From contig NZ_VIRN01000068.1 in the NCBI RefSeq assembly GCF_008107725.1, forward strand, positions 186,001-250,000: a stretch of 64,000 nt of DNA, written 5' to 3'. The translations under genes and the position numbers were made by a program. Positions 7,583 through 16,317 of the stretch are shown one piece after another. Under the pieces are notes generated by a model. It worked only from the letters and a program-made list of their open reading frames with translations. It did not search any database and had not been told where the DNA came from. Positions within the stretch are counted from its first letter, which is position 1. The number at the start of each line of letters is the position of its first letter. The stretch is from Marinobacter sp. BW6 (GTDB lineage Bacteria; Pseudomonadota; Gammaproteobacteria; Pseudomonadales; Oleiphilaceae).

Positions 7583-10351
7583 TCATTCCGGCCGAGTCCC
7601 CTGATCCTCGGGCGTTTGGGTGGTGCTGCCCGGGAATGACGCCGTCGCGGTGCGGATGTGAATGTCCCGTTGCGGGAAGGGAATCTCGATCCCGGCTTCA
7701 CGCAGCGACCGGGTAATGGTGGCGTGCAATTCGTGGGACAGGGGCATGATGTCACCGATTTCGCGCACGAACACCCGGATCTCGAAGTTCACGCTGCTGT
7801 CGTCCAGGCCAACACAGAACACCGCCGGTGCCGGATCGTTCACGACTCGCTCGTTGTCGGTGGCAATCTGGAACAGCAGTTCCTGGACCTTGTCCACATC
7901 GGAACCGTAGGCCACGCCCACCCGGACGATGACCCGGGTAATGGCGTCGGTAAGGGTCCAGTTGGTCAGATCCTGTGTAACAAAGGTCTTGTTAGGTATG
8001 ATCTGTTCCTTGCGGTCCCAGTCCACCAGGGTGGTAGCGCGGATACGGATCCGGGAAACGGTGCCGGTGATGCCGCCAATGGAGACGGTGTCGCCGACCC
8101 GGATTGGTCGCTCGAACAGCAGTATCAGACCGGAGACGAAGTTGGCCACAATCTCCTGCAGGCCGAAGCCCAGCCCCACACCGAGGGCCGCCACCAGCCA
8201 TTGAAGTTTCGACCACTGCAGTCCCAGCACCCCGAGCAGGGCGATGATGCCGATAAAGACAATGATGTAGGTGGCCATGGTGGTGATGGCGTAACCGACT
8301 CCCGGTTCCAGGCGTAGCCTGCTCAGGAACATCACCTCCAGAGCCCCCGGAAGGTTGCGCGCCGCCAGTACGGTGCCTGCTCCGACTGCGAGCGCCAGCA
8401 TCAGGTCACCCAGGTTGATGGGCATCGGAGCTTCCCCTTCCACGCCGGTATCGATACTCCAGAGCGTGATGGCATCAAAGATGCCCAGGGCCGGGAATAC
8501 GTCGTCCCACAGCATCCAGAGGCCGATGCCGGCCACGACCAGGGACAGGGTGCGAAGCAGGGTTTCGCTCTGCTGGCTGATGTCACTCATATCCTGCCGG
8601 GGCGATTCGTAGCTTGCCGGCATGGCCTCACCCGTGGACTCCACAGCTTCACGGGCTTCAGCCAGCTTGCGCTCGGCCTCGCGCTCTTCGAGCCGCCGTA
8701 TCAGGGCCATGCGCCGTTCCCGGACGGTCAGCCCCCGCAACCCGAGATAATGCAACAGGATGACAAAGGCAAGCCAGCAGATGCTCATGAACAGCAGGCC
8801 TTCAAGGCGAACGGCACTGTAGTGGTAGCCCCAGGCCGACAGGACCGCCAGCATGGGAGGTACCGCAACGGCGACGACATGCAGTACCTTTAGTGCCCTT
8901 CGACTTGGCTGATCCTGGCGCACCGCAGACATGAACTTGTGAGCAAACCAGGCCAGTGCCAGCGACGCGATGGCGAAAAGGGTGCGGCCCAGGCTGTCGC
9001 TGTAGGCCGATCCCTCGGGCAATGCCATGGCTGGCATGATGATGACGATGGGCGTCAGGACCCAGAGCAGCAGCGGAATCTGTTTGCGAAGAGCCTGCAG
9101 GGTGTTGGGATTCCAATGGAAATGCTGCTCTCCCAAACCACCCGGGTAGGCAATGGTATAGACGCTCCTTAACAGCAACATGGTAAACGCGGCATTGGAG
9201 AAGCCTCGGGACAAGGCATGCAGGAATTCGTTGCCTTCATCGAGCAGTAATGAAGCAATACCCAGAGCGATTACCGCGGGAAGGGCTCGCAACAGGCTGA
9301 GAAGGCTGGCGTAAAGTGTCAGGTTCCAGTGGTCTTTGCCTACGTTACCCACGTCTTCCCCGGACTCGGCCAATGCCCGGCGGATTGGCCTTCGTCGGGC
9401 AGAGAGGAAGATCAGCAGGGCTGCAAGCAGGGTGATTTCAGGCCAGTGTTCATCCAGAGAGGTTTGGACGCCCCCCTGTAACGGGGTCCATTCCAGGCTC
9501 GATGCCAGCCAGCTGACGCCCTTGAAAAGCTTCCCGAAGGTAGCCAGATCGATGGCCTCGGTGCTGGGTAACCAGAACAGGCGTTGTTGTAAGAGTTCCT
9601 TGTAGGCTTCCAGGCGGTCCTGCAGCTCCGCGACGGTGTTGTAATAGTCGTTCAGCACCTCAATGTGCTCGGTGACTACCCCGTGCAATTCTCGCAGCAG
9701 CTGCGAGCGTCTGACTTCCAGCTGGCCCCGGATGTCGTCGCCTGGATTGATCACCGCTTCAAACTCTTCCAGGCGCAGCTGTTCTTCGCGAGCCGCAGAG
9801 AGCTGTGCGGTGATGCCCTGGGTAAGTCCGGCGGCAATGGTCTGGCTGCGCAAACGTTCCAGCCGTTGACGCAGCAGATTGGCGTAATCGTCGGTGAGAT
9901 TCAGTCCGGCCCGCTCCAGCCGGAGCTGGAAACTCTCGTATTCGTTGTCCAGTCGCTTTAGCAGGGATTCTGCAAAGGCCAGTCGCTCCTGGCTGGTACC
10001 CAGTGCCTTGCGGCGAGCAGCGAGGGCTTCATCGAGTTTCTCGATATGCTGGCGAATGTCCTCGTGCTCGGGTGTTGGCAGCTGGCTTTCCAGAGGTTCT
10101 TCCAGTGCCTCAATCTCCGGCTTTACCGGGGTCGGAGAGGGTTCGGGTTCCTTCTCTTCTTCCGATGCATCCTTGTTGTCGGCTTCTTTCTCGTCTTTTG
10201 CTTCGTCCGCAGCCACGGGCGGCTGCTGTTCGGTCTGGGTCTGCACCGGAGGAAGCAGGTCATCCAGTGCAGCAGTAACCTGCTTGGCGGCAACGCCACT
10301 GGTCCACATGGGCAGAAAGCAGAGTAATAGGAAAAAACAGCGTATGTTCAT
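7583..10351 (-). CDS. Large MscS-family mechanosensitive ion channel (MscK/KefA-like)
   Basis: A 922-residue inner-membrane channel that would open on membrane tension to release solutes during hypo-osmotic shock. The start at 10351 gives a signal peptide (MNIRCFFLLLCFLPMW, cleavage after GVAA). A Glu/Pro-rich low-complexity linker and a long predicted periplasmic coiled coil (roughly residues 70-270) follow, then about ten hydrophobic helices. The MscS core is in the last 220 residues: GVGLGFGLQEIVANFVSG pore helix, FERPIRVGDTV beta domain and IIPNKTFVTQ. Longer upstream starts would run into unrelated sequence. No strong Shine-Dalgarno is visible. The C-terminal end lies beside the relics at 7383-7572. 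Confidence 0.88.
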   Translation of the reverse strand: MNIRCFFLLLCFLPMWTSGVAAKQVTAALDDLLPPVQTQTEQQPPVAADEAKDEKEADNKDASEEEKEPEPSPTPVKPEIEALEEPLESQLPTPEHEDIRQHIEKLDEALAARRKALGTSQERLAFAESLLKRLDNEYESFQLRLERAGLNLTDDYANLLRQRLERLRSQTIAAGLTQGITAQLSAAREEQLRLEEFEAVINPGDDIRGQLEVRRSQLLRELHGVVTEHIEVLNDYYNTVAELQDRLEAYKELLQQRLFWLPSTEAIDLATFGKLFKGVSWLASSLEWTPLQGGVQTSLDEHWPEITLLAALLIFLSARRRPIRRALAESGEDVGNVGKDHWNLTLYASLLSLLRALPAVIALGIASLLLDEGNEFLHALSRGFSNAAFTMLLLRSVYTIAYPGGLGEQHFHWNPNTLQALRKQIPLLLWVLTPIVIIMPAMALPEGSAYSDSLGRTLFAIASLALAWFAHKFMSAVRQDQPSRRALKVLHVVAVAVPPMLAVLSAWGYHYSAVRLEGLLFMSICWLAFVILLHYLGLRGLTVRERRMALIRRLEEREAERKLAEAREAVESTGEAMPASYESPRQDMSDISQQSETLLRTLSLVVAGIGLWMLWDDVFPALGIFDAITLWSIDTGVEGEAPMPINLGDLMLALAVGAGTVLAARNLPGALEVMFLSRLRLEPGVGYAITTMATYIIVFIGIIALLGVLGLQWSKLQWLVAALGVGLGFGLQEIVANFVSGLILLFERPIRVGDTVSIGGITGTVSRIRIRATTLVDWDRKEQIIPNKTFVTQDLTNWTLTDAITRVIVRVGVAYGSDVDKVQELLFQIATDNERVVNDPAPAVFCVGLDDSSVNFEIRVFVREIGDIMPLSHELHATITRSLREAGIEIPFPQRDIHIRTATASFPGSTTQTPEDQGTRPE

Positions 10352-10438
10352 GGATGGAAAGAGACCCCGTACGGCTTTCCGATAGTGTAGCCAGAATAAG
10401 GTGCGGGGAGGGAGAATAACGGTGTTACGGTCGTGTAA

Positions 10439-10816
10439 ATGGCGGTGCCAGCATACTCGCAGCCTTTCCCGCGGGCTCTCATCCGGGATTTCAGGAAAGC
10501 GCTGGAAGCCGCTGAAGCGAGCGATGCAGATGTGCTGGTGCTGGTTCTTTACGGCGATGACCTGGTTCGTGCCCTTCAGGTGGCCTATGAAATGGGCCTG
10601 AAAGACAAAGTCCAGATCATTTTGCCAAACATTGCTCTGGGTATCGCGCAGGCGGTCGGTGCCACAATTCTCGAAGGCGTGATATCCACCACGCCCTGGG
10701 AGTGGACGATTCCGTATCAGCTCGATTTCTCCTGCGGCCAGGAATTTGTCGAGGCGTTTACGCAAGAGAACGGGGTAAGGCCTGCCTCACCTGCAGACGG
10801 TCAATGTGGTGCGTAG
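10439..10816 (+). pseudogene. Fragment of a LivJ-type ABC substrate-binding protein
   Basis: About 110 codons resemble the central lobe of a periplasmic binding protein: DFRKALEAAEASDADVLVLV, then YEMGLKDKVQIILPN, GATILEGVISTTPW and GQEFVEAFTQENGVRP. No signal peptide or N-terminal lobe is present, and the frame derails just after the F-x-x-x-x-G-x-x-P element where the C-terminal lobe should continue. It resembles the binding protein at 37877 (same element order around F-P-x-x-x-x-x-F and G-x-R-P) more than that at 572. The 10352-10867 stretch otherwise holds no gene I can support; a separate open tail at about 10779-10889 was not recognised. Confidence 0.6.
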
Positions 10817-10867
10817 TAAGCCACGCAATGAAGTATTGAGCGATGAACTGCGCAGTGACTTCTACAC

Positions 10868-11116
10868 CTATGCCAAACGGATACGATAACGGAGAACGCC
10901 TGCCTCTTCTTCCCGAATCCATTCGATCCGGTGCCCCGTTACCTCGCAAAGCGCCTGCATATCCTTACGGCCGCTGGGGTCATCGGCCAGGAATTCGACC
11001 TGTGTCCCGCTCGGCAATCCCCGGGTCCGTTTTTTGAAACGCAAAATGGGAAGAGGGCACACCAAACCGACGGCGTCGATTTGATGCACCCCGGATTGAT
11101 CAGTCAAGGCGCACAC
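10868..11116 (-). CDS. TusA/SirA-family sulfur carrier-like protein
   Basis: An 82-residue TusA-fold protein. The signature D-A-V-G-L-V-C-P-L-P-I-L-R near residue 14 contains the conserved Cys-Pro used by TusA proteins to carry persulfide sulfur. The closing sequence (GHRIEWIREEEAGVLRYRIR) is the usual last strand. A GTG at 11116 is the first in-frame start; it lies inside the end of the 42-residue peptide gene upstream, so translation is probably coupled. It is the last gene of the formate dehydrogenase operon. A role in supplying sulfur to the Mo/W cofactor, alongside FdhD, is plausible but inferred. Confidence 0.75.
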   Translation of the reverse strand: MCALTDQSGVHQIDAVGLVCPLPILRFKKRTRGLPSGTQVEFLADDPSGRKDMQALCEVTGHRIEWIREEEAGVLRYRIRLA

Positions 11117-11228
11117 TCGTTGCGCTGCTTCCCTGTTCGGCAGCAGACCAACCGAACTGATTCAGCACCATCGGTGCAGCCGCAGCAATCAGTAGAGCTG
11201 CGACAAAAGCGGAAATCATGACCTTCAC
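11100..11228 (-). CDS. 42-residue membrane peptide coupled to formate dehydrogenase cytochrome b
   Basis: A very short gene found by reading the reverse strand: GTG start at 11228 preceded by AAAGGAGG with 6 nt spacing. The peptide is MKVMISAFVAALLIAAAAPM followed by VLNQFGWSAAEQGSSATSVRLD. One hydrophobic segment (residues 4-21) predicts a membrane helix or a signal peptide. The start overlaps the fdhC stop as GTGA, and the end overlaps the TusA-like start. The strong ribosome-binding site and coupling argue that it is real. Function unknown; a small subunit or assembly peptide of the formate dehydrogenase is the simplest guess. Confidence 0.65.
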   Translation of the reverse strand: MKVMISAFVAALLIAAAAPMVLNQFGWSAAEQGSSATSVRLD

Positions 11229-12397
11229 GACGAACCTCCTTTGTCTTGTTTGGCTTCTACCTCAGCGACCCACAGATCGTGGTGCTGACGAGCCCATTCG
11301 AGGTCGACCTGGCCGTTACCCATAGCGTCGAACGCGCCTTCCATACCAACCGAACCGATGTAGATATGGGCAATGATCGCCAGCATCATCACAAACGCCA
11401 CTATCGAGTGCCAGATGTTGGCGTACTGCATCTCTTCGTGGGGAGTAAGATTGGTCGGGAAGCTGGTTCCCAGAACACTGTTCATTACGCCGAAGGTATC
11501 GGCAAACATCGGCATCTCGAATGGAAACAACAGCGACAGCCCGGAAAGAGAGACCGAGGCGCCCAACACCATCACGGTCCAGAAAATGATCTTCTGACCA
11601 GCGTTGAATTTCTTCGCCGACGGATGCCCCTTGGTAAAGATGCCTCCGCCCGCTTTAAGCCACTGCCAGTCCAGCTTGTTGGGGATGTTGTGCGCAACCC
11701 ACATTACGAAGGTCATCACCAGTCCCAACATGAAAGACCATGCTATGTTGTTATGGACCCATTTGGAGCCGGCAGCAAGGGTTGCAAAGGCGTCGTGGCC
11801 GATCACTGGAATCAGGAAGCTTCGCCCCATGAGCGTCAACAGCCCTGTGATGCCAAGCGCGATAAATGAGCCTGCCAGCAACCAGTGTCCGAATCGCTCG
11901 ATGGCTTTGAATCGTTGAATAGTTGTGCCCGCAGGGCCGCCATCAATCATGATCTTGCCGCGAACGAAATAGAACACGACCAGCAAGGCAAGGAAGCCGA
12001 GGATTGCGCCCCCACCGTAAGTGATGATCGGACCTTCGCGCAGCTGGTACCAGGGCATGCCCTCGTCCTGGATCATAACCTGGTTGGCAGGGCCCGGGGA
12101 CTGAATTCGTGGATCGATCTCGTTATACCGGATAGAGCGCCAGACGTCGGCATCTGAGCGGCCGCCATTGGTGCCGAGAGGTGCAGTGGTGGGCGCAGCG
12201 TTCGCAGGGTTTCCGAGGTTTTCAGACCGAAACGACTCATCCATCTCCAGCTGTTTCTGGCGGCGCATGATGTCGTCGAGGGTTTGAGCTCCCCCGGTTG
12301 CTGTGCGATCAACCGTCGGGGCCTCTTGTGCCCAGGCAGGGTTGAACAGCAGTGTCGCCAACGCAAGAATGGCGGCACTAAAAAGTTTTGTTTTCAT
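11225..12397 (-). CDS. fdhC: Formate dehydrogenase gamma subunit (cytochrome b556)
   Basis: A 390-residue membrane subunit that would anchor the periplasmic formate dehydrogenase and pass electrons to quinone through b-type hemes. An N-terminal signal peptide (MKTKLFSAAILALATLLF, ending PAWAQ) precedes about 90 periplasmic residues. Five hydrophobic segments follow, including FGHWLLAGSFIALGITGLLT and NIWHSIVAFVMMLAII with the His residues expected to bind heme. The length is above the 210-residue E. coli FdoI because of the extra N-terminal domain, a form common in non-enteric bacteria. GGAG lies 9 nt before the ATG. It follows fdhB by 87 bp containing a stable hairpin. Confidence 0.9.
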   Translation of the reverse strand: MKTKLFSAAILALATLLFNPAWAQEAPTVDRTATGGAQTLDDIMRRQKQLEMDESFRSENLGNPANAAPTTAPLGTNGGRSDADVWRSIRYNEIDPRIQSPGPANQVMIQDEGMPWYQLREGPIITYGGGAILGFLALLVVFYFVRGKIMIDGGPAGTTIQRFKAIERFGHWLLAGSFIALGITGLLTLMGRSFLIPVIGHDAFATLAAGSKWVHNNIAWSFMLGLVMTFVMWVAHNIPNKLDWQWLKAGGGIFTKGHPSAKKFNAGQKIIFWTVMVLGASVSLSGLSLLFPFEMPMFADTFGVMNSVLGTSFPTNLTPHEEMQYANIWHSIVAFVMMLAIIAHIYIGSVGMEGAFDAMGNGQVDLEWARQHHDLWVAEVEAKQDKGGSS

Positions 12398-12448
12398 TAG
12401 AGCACTCCAACGGAATGAACAAGAAGAAATTGTTGCCTTGACCGACGT

Positions 12449-12468
12449 CGGGGCCCCGAAGGGCCCCG
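12449..12468 (-). other. Intercistronic cUUCGg hairpin between fdhB and fdhC
   Basis: The reverse strand reads CGGGGCCC-TTCG-GGGCCCCG: an 8-bp perfect stem closed by a UUCG tetraloop with a C-G closing pair, a known exceptionally stable RNA loop. No run of U follows, so it is unlikely to be a rho-independent terminator. A role in mRNA stability or in setting the fdhB/fdhC ratio is inferred. Confidence 0.7.
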
Positions 12469-12484
12469 CATGAGTCAGGCCAGT

Positions 12485-13093
12485 TTATGCACCCTTCTTC
12501 TCGTAGGCTGTGCCCCATCCCCAGGCGCCGGAACCGAAACCACGGTTCACAACACGCTGGCGATAGATGTCCGCCACCTCGTTGCCGTCACCGGCCAACA
12601 GGGCTTTGGTTGAGCACATTTCCGCACAGATCGGCAGTTTGCCCTCAGCGATACGGTTGCGACCGTACTTGGAGAACTCGGCTGTTGAGTTATCTTCTTC
12701 CGGACCACCTGCACAGAAGGTGCATTTGTCCATCTTGCCCCGGCTGCCAAAGTTGCCCGCTTGCGGGAACTGGGGCGCACCGAACGGGCAGGCGTAGAAG
12801 CAATAGCCACAACCGATACACAGATCCTTGGAGTGCAGCACGACACCGTCTTCCGTCTGGTAGAAGCAGTCCACCGGGCAGACGGCCATACAGGGCGCGT
12901 CTGAACAGTGCATGCAAGCTACCGAAATCGAACGCTCTCCTGGCTTGCCATCTTCGATGGTTACCACTCGGCGACGATTGATGCCCCAGGGGACTTCGTG
13001 CTCGTTTTTACAGGCCGTTACGCACGCATTGCATTCGATGCAGCGCTCGGCGTCGCAAAGGAATTTTGCTCTTGCTTGTCCTTCAAGTGCCAT
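12485..13093 (-). CDS. fdhB: Formate dehydrogenase beta subunit (four [4Fe-4S] electron-transfer protein)
   Basis: A 202-residue iron-sulfur subunit linking the catalytic subunit to the cytochrome. Cysteine groups appear in the usual order: CIECNACVTAC (near residue 18), CMHCSDAPCMAVCPVDC, CIGCGYCFYACPFGAP and a later CTFC...C pair, enough for four [4Fe-4S] clusters. It lacks the C-terminal transmembrane helix of E. coli FdoH, matching the shorter beta subunits of Fdh3-type enzymes. It starts 15 bp downstream of the fdhA stop. The protein has no signal of its own and would be exported with FdhA through Tat. Confidence 0.93.
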   Translation of the reverse strand: MALEGQARAKFLCDAERCIECNACVTACKNEHEVPWGINRRRVVTIEDGKPGERSISVACMHCSDAPCMAVCPVDCFYQTEDGVVLHSKDLCIGCGYCFYACPFGAPQFPQAGNFGSRGKMDKCTFCAGGPEEDNSTAEFSKYGRNRIAEGKLPICAEMCSTKALLAGDGNEVADIYRQRVVNRGFGSGAWGWGTAYEKKGA

Positions 13094-13108
13094 GGTCTAC
13101 ACCTCTTG

Positions 13109-15994
13109 TTATGCCGGCATGATCGAACACAGGGTGGCTTTGGTCTCTTGCATCTGCGTGACCGAGTCGTACCCGTATGTTTGAACAGTATTGGTGGATT
13201 CACCGAGAACGATGGGGTCAGCGCCCTTCGGATACTTGTCCCGAAGGTCCTTGCCCTGGTAATGACCGCCGAAGTGGAACGGCATGAACGCCACGCCTTC
13301 TCCGACACGCTCGGTGACCATGGCCTTGACCTTGATCTTTGCGCCTTCCGGACCGGACACCCAGACGTCATTACCGTCGCGGACATTCAGGTTGTTGGCG
13401 TCACGAGGGTTGATCTCGATGAACATATCCTGCTGCAGTTCTGCCAGCCAGGGGTTTGAGCGAGTTTCGTCACCACCACCCTCGTATTCGACCAGGCGGC
13501 CGGAGGTGAGAATGATCGGGAACTCCTTGCTGAAGTCATTCTTCTGGATTGACTCGTACAGGGTCGGTACCCGCCAGAAGGTCTTGTCTTCATAAGTCGG
13601 GTAGTCTGCCACGAGATCACGACGGTTCGTGTACAACGGTTCACGATGCAGCGGTACCGGATCCGGGAAGTTCCAGACAATGGCTCGGGCCTTGGCGTTA
13701 CCAAATGGCGCACACTCGTGCTTGATAGCCACGCGCTGGATACCACCGGAGAGGTCTGTCTTCCAGTTGGTTGACGGGCCGGCCACTGCTTCAATGCTGG
13801 CTCGCTCTTCCGCCGTCAGGTCACCGTCCCAGCCCAGGTCCATCAGCATCTGCATGGTGAACTCGGGATAGCCATCCTTGATTTCCGAGTTCTTGGAGTA
13901 AACACCGTCTGCCAGAATGTTCTGGCCGTTGTGTTCAACACCAAAACGGGCGCGGAACGTCAGGCCGCCTTCAGAAACCGGCAGCGACATGTCATACAGA
14001 TTGGCGGTGCCCGGGTGATTCATCTCCGGCGTGCCCCAGCTCGGCCATGGCAGGCCGTAGAAGTCACCATCGCAAGGTCCACCAACCGCACGCAGGGTGG
14101 TCTTGTCGAAGTGGTGCTGATATTTCATGTGCTTCTTGAGGCGCTCCGGCGACTGGCCGGTATAGCCGATGGTCCACATACCGCGGTTGAATTCGCGGGT
14201 AATGTCCTCAATCGACGGCTCATCGCCATCAATGGCGATGTTGCGGAACATCTGATCGGTGAATCCGAACTTGTCCGCAAACAGCTTCATGATTTCGTGA
14301 TCGACCTTGGAGTCGAACAGCGGCTCTACCACTTTTTCACGCCACTGCAGAGAGCGGTTCGAGGCTGTTACCGAACCGTAGGTCTCGAACTGGGTGGTCG
14401 TGGGCAGCAGGTAGGCACCTTCCTTCCGATCGTGGAGAACGGCAGAAACGGTCGGGAAGGGATCCACTACGACCAGCAGGTCGAGCTTTTCCATGGCTTC
14501 CTTCATTTCCGTCATCCGGGTCTGGGAGTTGGGCGCGTGCCCCCAAAGAACCATGGCCCGGGTGTTGTCCGGCTGCTCAAGGTTTTCCTTGGCCTCCAGA
14601 ACACCGTCAATCCAGCGGGAAACCGGAATGCCCTTCTCGTTCATCATGGCCCGGGATTTGCCATCTTTATCCCAGACGGCGAAGCGGCCTTTGAGGTAGT
14701 CCAGATCCTCTTCCCAGACTCTAGCCCAGTGAGCCCAGGAGCCTGCTGAGAGGCCGTAGTAGCCGGGCAGGGTGTCAGCGAGTACGCCCAGGTCTGTTGC
14801 GCCCTGAACATTGTCGTGGCCACGGAAGATGTTGGTGCCACCACCTGCGACGCCCATGTTGCCGAGGGCCAACTGGAGCACGCAGTAGGCGCGGGTGTTG
14901 TTGTTACCGTTGGTGTGCTGGGTACCGCCCATACACCAGATAACCGTGCCGGGCCGGTTGTTGGCCAGAGTGCGGGCCACACGCTCAAGCTGTGCTCCGG
15001 GTGCGCCGGTTACACGCTCAACTTCCTCGGGATTCCAGCGCTTCACTTCCTCGCGAATGTCTTCCATGCCGTACACACGGGTACGGATGAATTCTTTGTC
15101 TTCCCAGCCGTTTTCGAAGATGTGCCAGAGAATACCCCACACCAGGGCAACGTCGGAGCCCGGGCGGAAACGCACAAACTCGTCGGCATGGGCGGCTGTC
15201 CGGGTGAAACGCGGGTCGCAGACGATCAGCGGGGCGTTATTCTCTTCCTTCGCCTTTAACACATGCAGCAACGAAACCGGGTGCGCTTCTGCGGGGTTGC
15301 CCCCGATAATGAAAATCGCCTTGGACTTGTGGATGTCGTTGTAGGAGTTGGTCATTGCGCCGTAGCCCCAGGTATTGGCTACGCCGGCTACGGTCGTGGA
15401 GTGGCAGATACGCGCCTGGTGGTCCACGTTGTTGGTGCCCCAGTAGGCTGCAAACTTACGGAACAGGTAAGCCTGCTCGTTGTTGAACTTTGCGCTGCCC
15501 AGCCAGTAGACCGAATCGGGACCGCTTTGCTCACGGATTTCGAGCATCTTGTCGCCGATTTCGTTGATGGCGGTATCCCAGGAAATCTTCTGCCACTGGC
15601 CGTTGACCATTTTCATGGGCGACTTGAGACGACGCTCGCCATGGGCATGCTCCCGTACGGAAGCGCCTTTGGCGCAGTGAGCACCCAGATTGAAGGGGCT
15701 GTCCCAGCCTGGTTCCTGGCCGGTCCACACGCCGTTCTGAACTTCGGCTTCGACGGTGCAGCCTACCGAACAGTGCGTACAGACCGATTTCTTGACGACC
15801 ACTTCTCCGCCACCGGTTGCCGGAGCCGCAGCTTCAACCCGTCCCGATGTCAGCGACAGTGCCGCCAGACCACCCACTGCCACGCCAGACGTTGTCAGGA
15901 ACTGACGACGGTCCAGAGTCTTGGCAGCGAGAGAAGAAAGCAAAGAGCCTGCACGGGAGCCTTTCGCTACCCCGTTGGTCTTCTTCCTTAACAT
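13109..15994 (-). CDS. fdhA: Formate dehydrogenase catalytic (alpha) subunit, Mo/W-bis-MGD, cysteine form
   Basis: A 961-residue molybdopterin oxidoreductase that oxidises formate to CO2. A twin-arginine signal (DRRQFLTTSGVAVGG, Arg29-Arg30) directs export of the folded enzyme. Cys72, Cys75, Cys79 and Cys107 form the N-terminal [4Fe-4S] site. The metal ligand is Cys197 in VDHQARICHSTTVAG, where E. coli FdnG and FdoG have selenocysteine, so no UGA recoding is needed; the adjacent His198 is the conserved catalytic His. The C-terminal molybdopterin dinucleotide-binding domain (ILTSGRLVEYEGGG) is complete. The gene follows the TAT peptide gene by 90 bp and leads directly into fdhB. Neighbouring tup and MOT1 genes leave tungsten or molybdenum both possible. 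Confidence 0.95.
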   Translation of the reverse strand: MLRKKTNGVAKGSRAGSLLSSLAAKTLDRRQFLTTSGVAVGGLAALSLTSGRVEAAAPATGGGEVVVKKSVCTHCSVGCTVEAEVQNGVWTGQEPGWDSPFNLGAHCAKGASVREHAHGERRLKSPMKMVNGQWQKISWDTAINEIGDKMLEIREQSGPDSVYWLGSAKFNNEQAYLFRKFAAYWGTNNVDHQARICHSTTVAGVANTWGYGAMTNSYNDIHKSKAIFIIGGNPAEAHPVSLLHVLKAKEENNAPLIVCDPRFTRTAAHADEFVRFRPGSDVALVWGILWHIFENGWEDKEFIRTRVYGMEDIREEVKRWNPEEVERVTGAPGAQLERVARTLANNRPGTVIWCMGGTQHTNGNNNTRAYCVLQLALGNMGVAGGGTNIFRGHDNVQGATDLGVLADTLPGYYGLSAGSWAHWARVWEEDLDYLKGRFAVWDKDGKSRAMMNEKGIPVSRWIDGVLEAKENLEQPDNTRAMVLWGHAPNSQTRMTEMKEAMEKLDLLVVVDPFPTVSAVLHDRKEGAYLLPTTTQFETYGSVTASNRSLQWREKVVEPLFDSKVDHEIMKLFADKFGFTDQMFRNIAIDGDEPSIEDITREFNRGMWTIGYTGQSPERLKKHMKYQHHFDKTTLRAVGGPCDGDFYGLPWPSWGTPEMNHPGTANLYDMSLPVSEGGLTFRARFGVEHNGQNILADGVYSKNSEIKDGYPEFTMQMLMDLGWDGDLTAEERASIEAVAGPSTNWKTDLSGGIQRVAIKHECAPFGNAKARAIVWNFPDPVPLHREPLYTNRRDLVADYPTYEDKTFWRVPTLYESIQKNDFSKEFPIILTSGRLVEYEGGGDETRSNPWLAELQQDMFIEINPRDANNLNVRDGNDVWVSGPEGAKIKVKAMVTERVGEGVAFMPFHFGGHYQGKDLRDKYPKGADPIVLGESTNTVQTYGYDSVTQMQETKATLCSIMPA

Positions 15995-16084
15995 GTCGTT
16001 TACCTCTCTCTTTATTATTCTCGTTTTTTCGGAAAGCTGAGTCTCTCAAGGGCCTTTCGCAACCTCGATCAACTCAAATCCCCG

Positions 16085-16276
16085 TTAAAAGCGAGCCGAT
16101 TCGAAATACTTACGTGTGTGTTCGGTATCACGTAAACCGCGGCTTTTCGGAACGTCTGTTTTGACGACCTCGGCTGCGGCGTTCGGTGCAACCGTCATTG
16201 CAACGGCAGCTGGAGCTGCGGCTGCAGCCATTTGCAAGAAACGGCGACGGCTGTTTTCACGCTTCGGGTTGTCCAT
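16085..16276 (-). CDS. Formate dehydrogenase-region TAT-signal peptide protein
   Basis: A 63-residue protein with a strong start: GGAGG 6 nt before the ATG. The N-terminus is a twin-arginine signal (ENSRRRFLQMAAAAAPAAVA), leaving only about 27 mature residues ending RDTEHTRKYFESARF. Small proteins of this shape are a known family found beside formate dehydrogenase operons (TIGR02811-type, as I recall it). Their function is not established. A role as a co-exported assembly partner of FdhA is inferred from constant linkage. Confidence 0.85.
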   Translation of the reverse strand: MDNPKRENSRRRFLQMAAAAAPAAVAMTVAPNAAAEVVKTDVPKSRGLRDTEHTRKYFESARF

Positions 16277-16317
16277 TGGACACCTCCCCCTGGGTTTATG
16301 GGACCTTGAGATCCCGG

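Noticed and set aside
10779..10889. Open tail after the binding-protein relic encoding TVNVVRSKPRNEVLSDELRS and a further 11 residues
   Set aside because: It looks protein-like, but I could not recognise a family, it has no start codon, and its end overlaps the TusA-like gene; kept only as a note.
15380..15420. Possible selenocysteine codon in the formate dehydrogenase catalytic subunit
   Set aside because: The codon at the metal-ligand position (residue 197) is a normal cysteine codon and the frame is open throughout; no recoding is needed.
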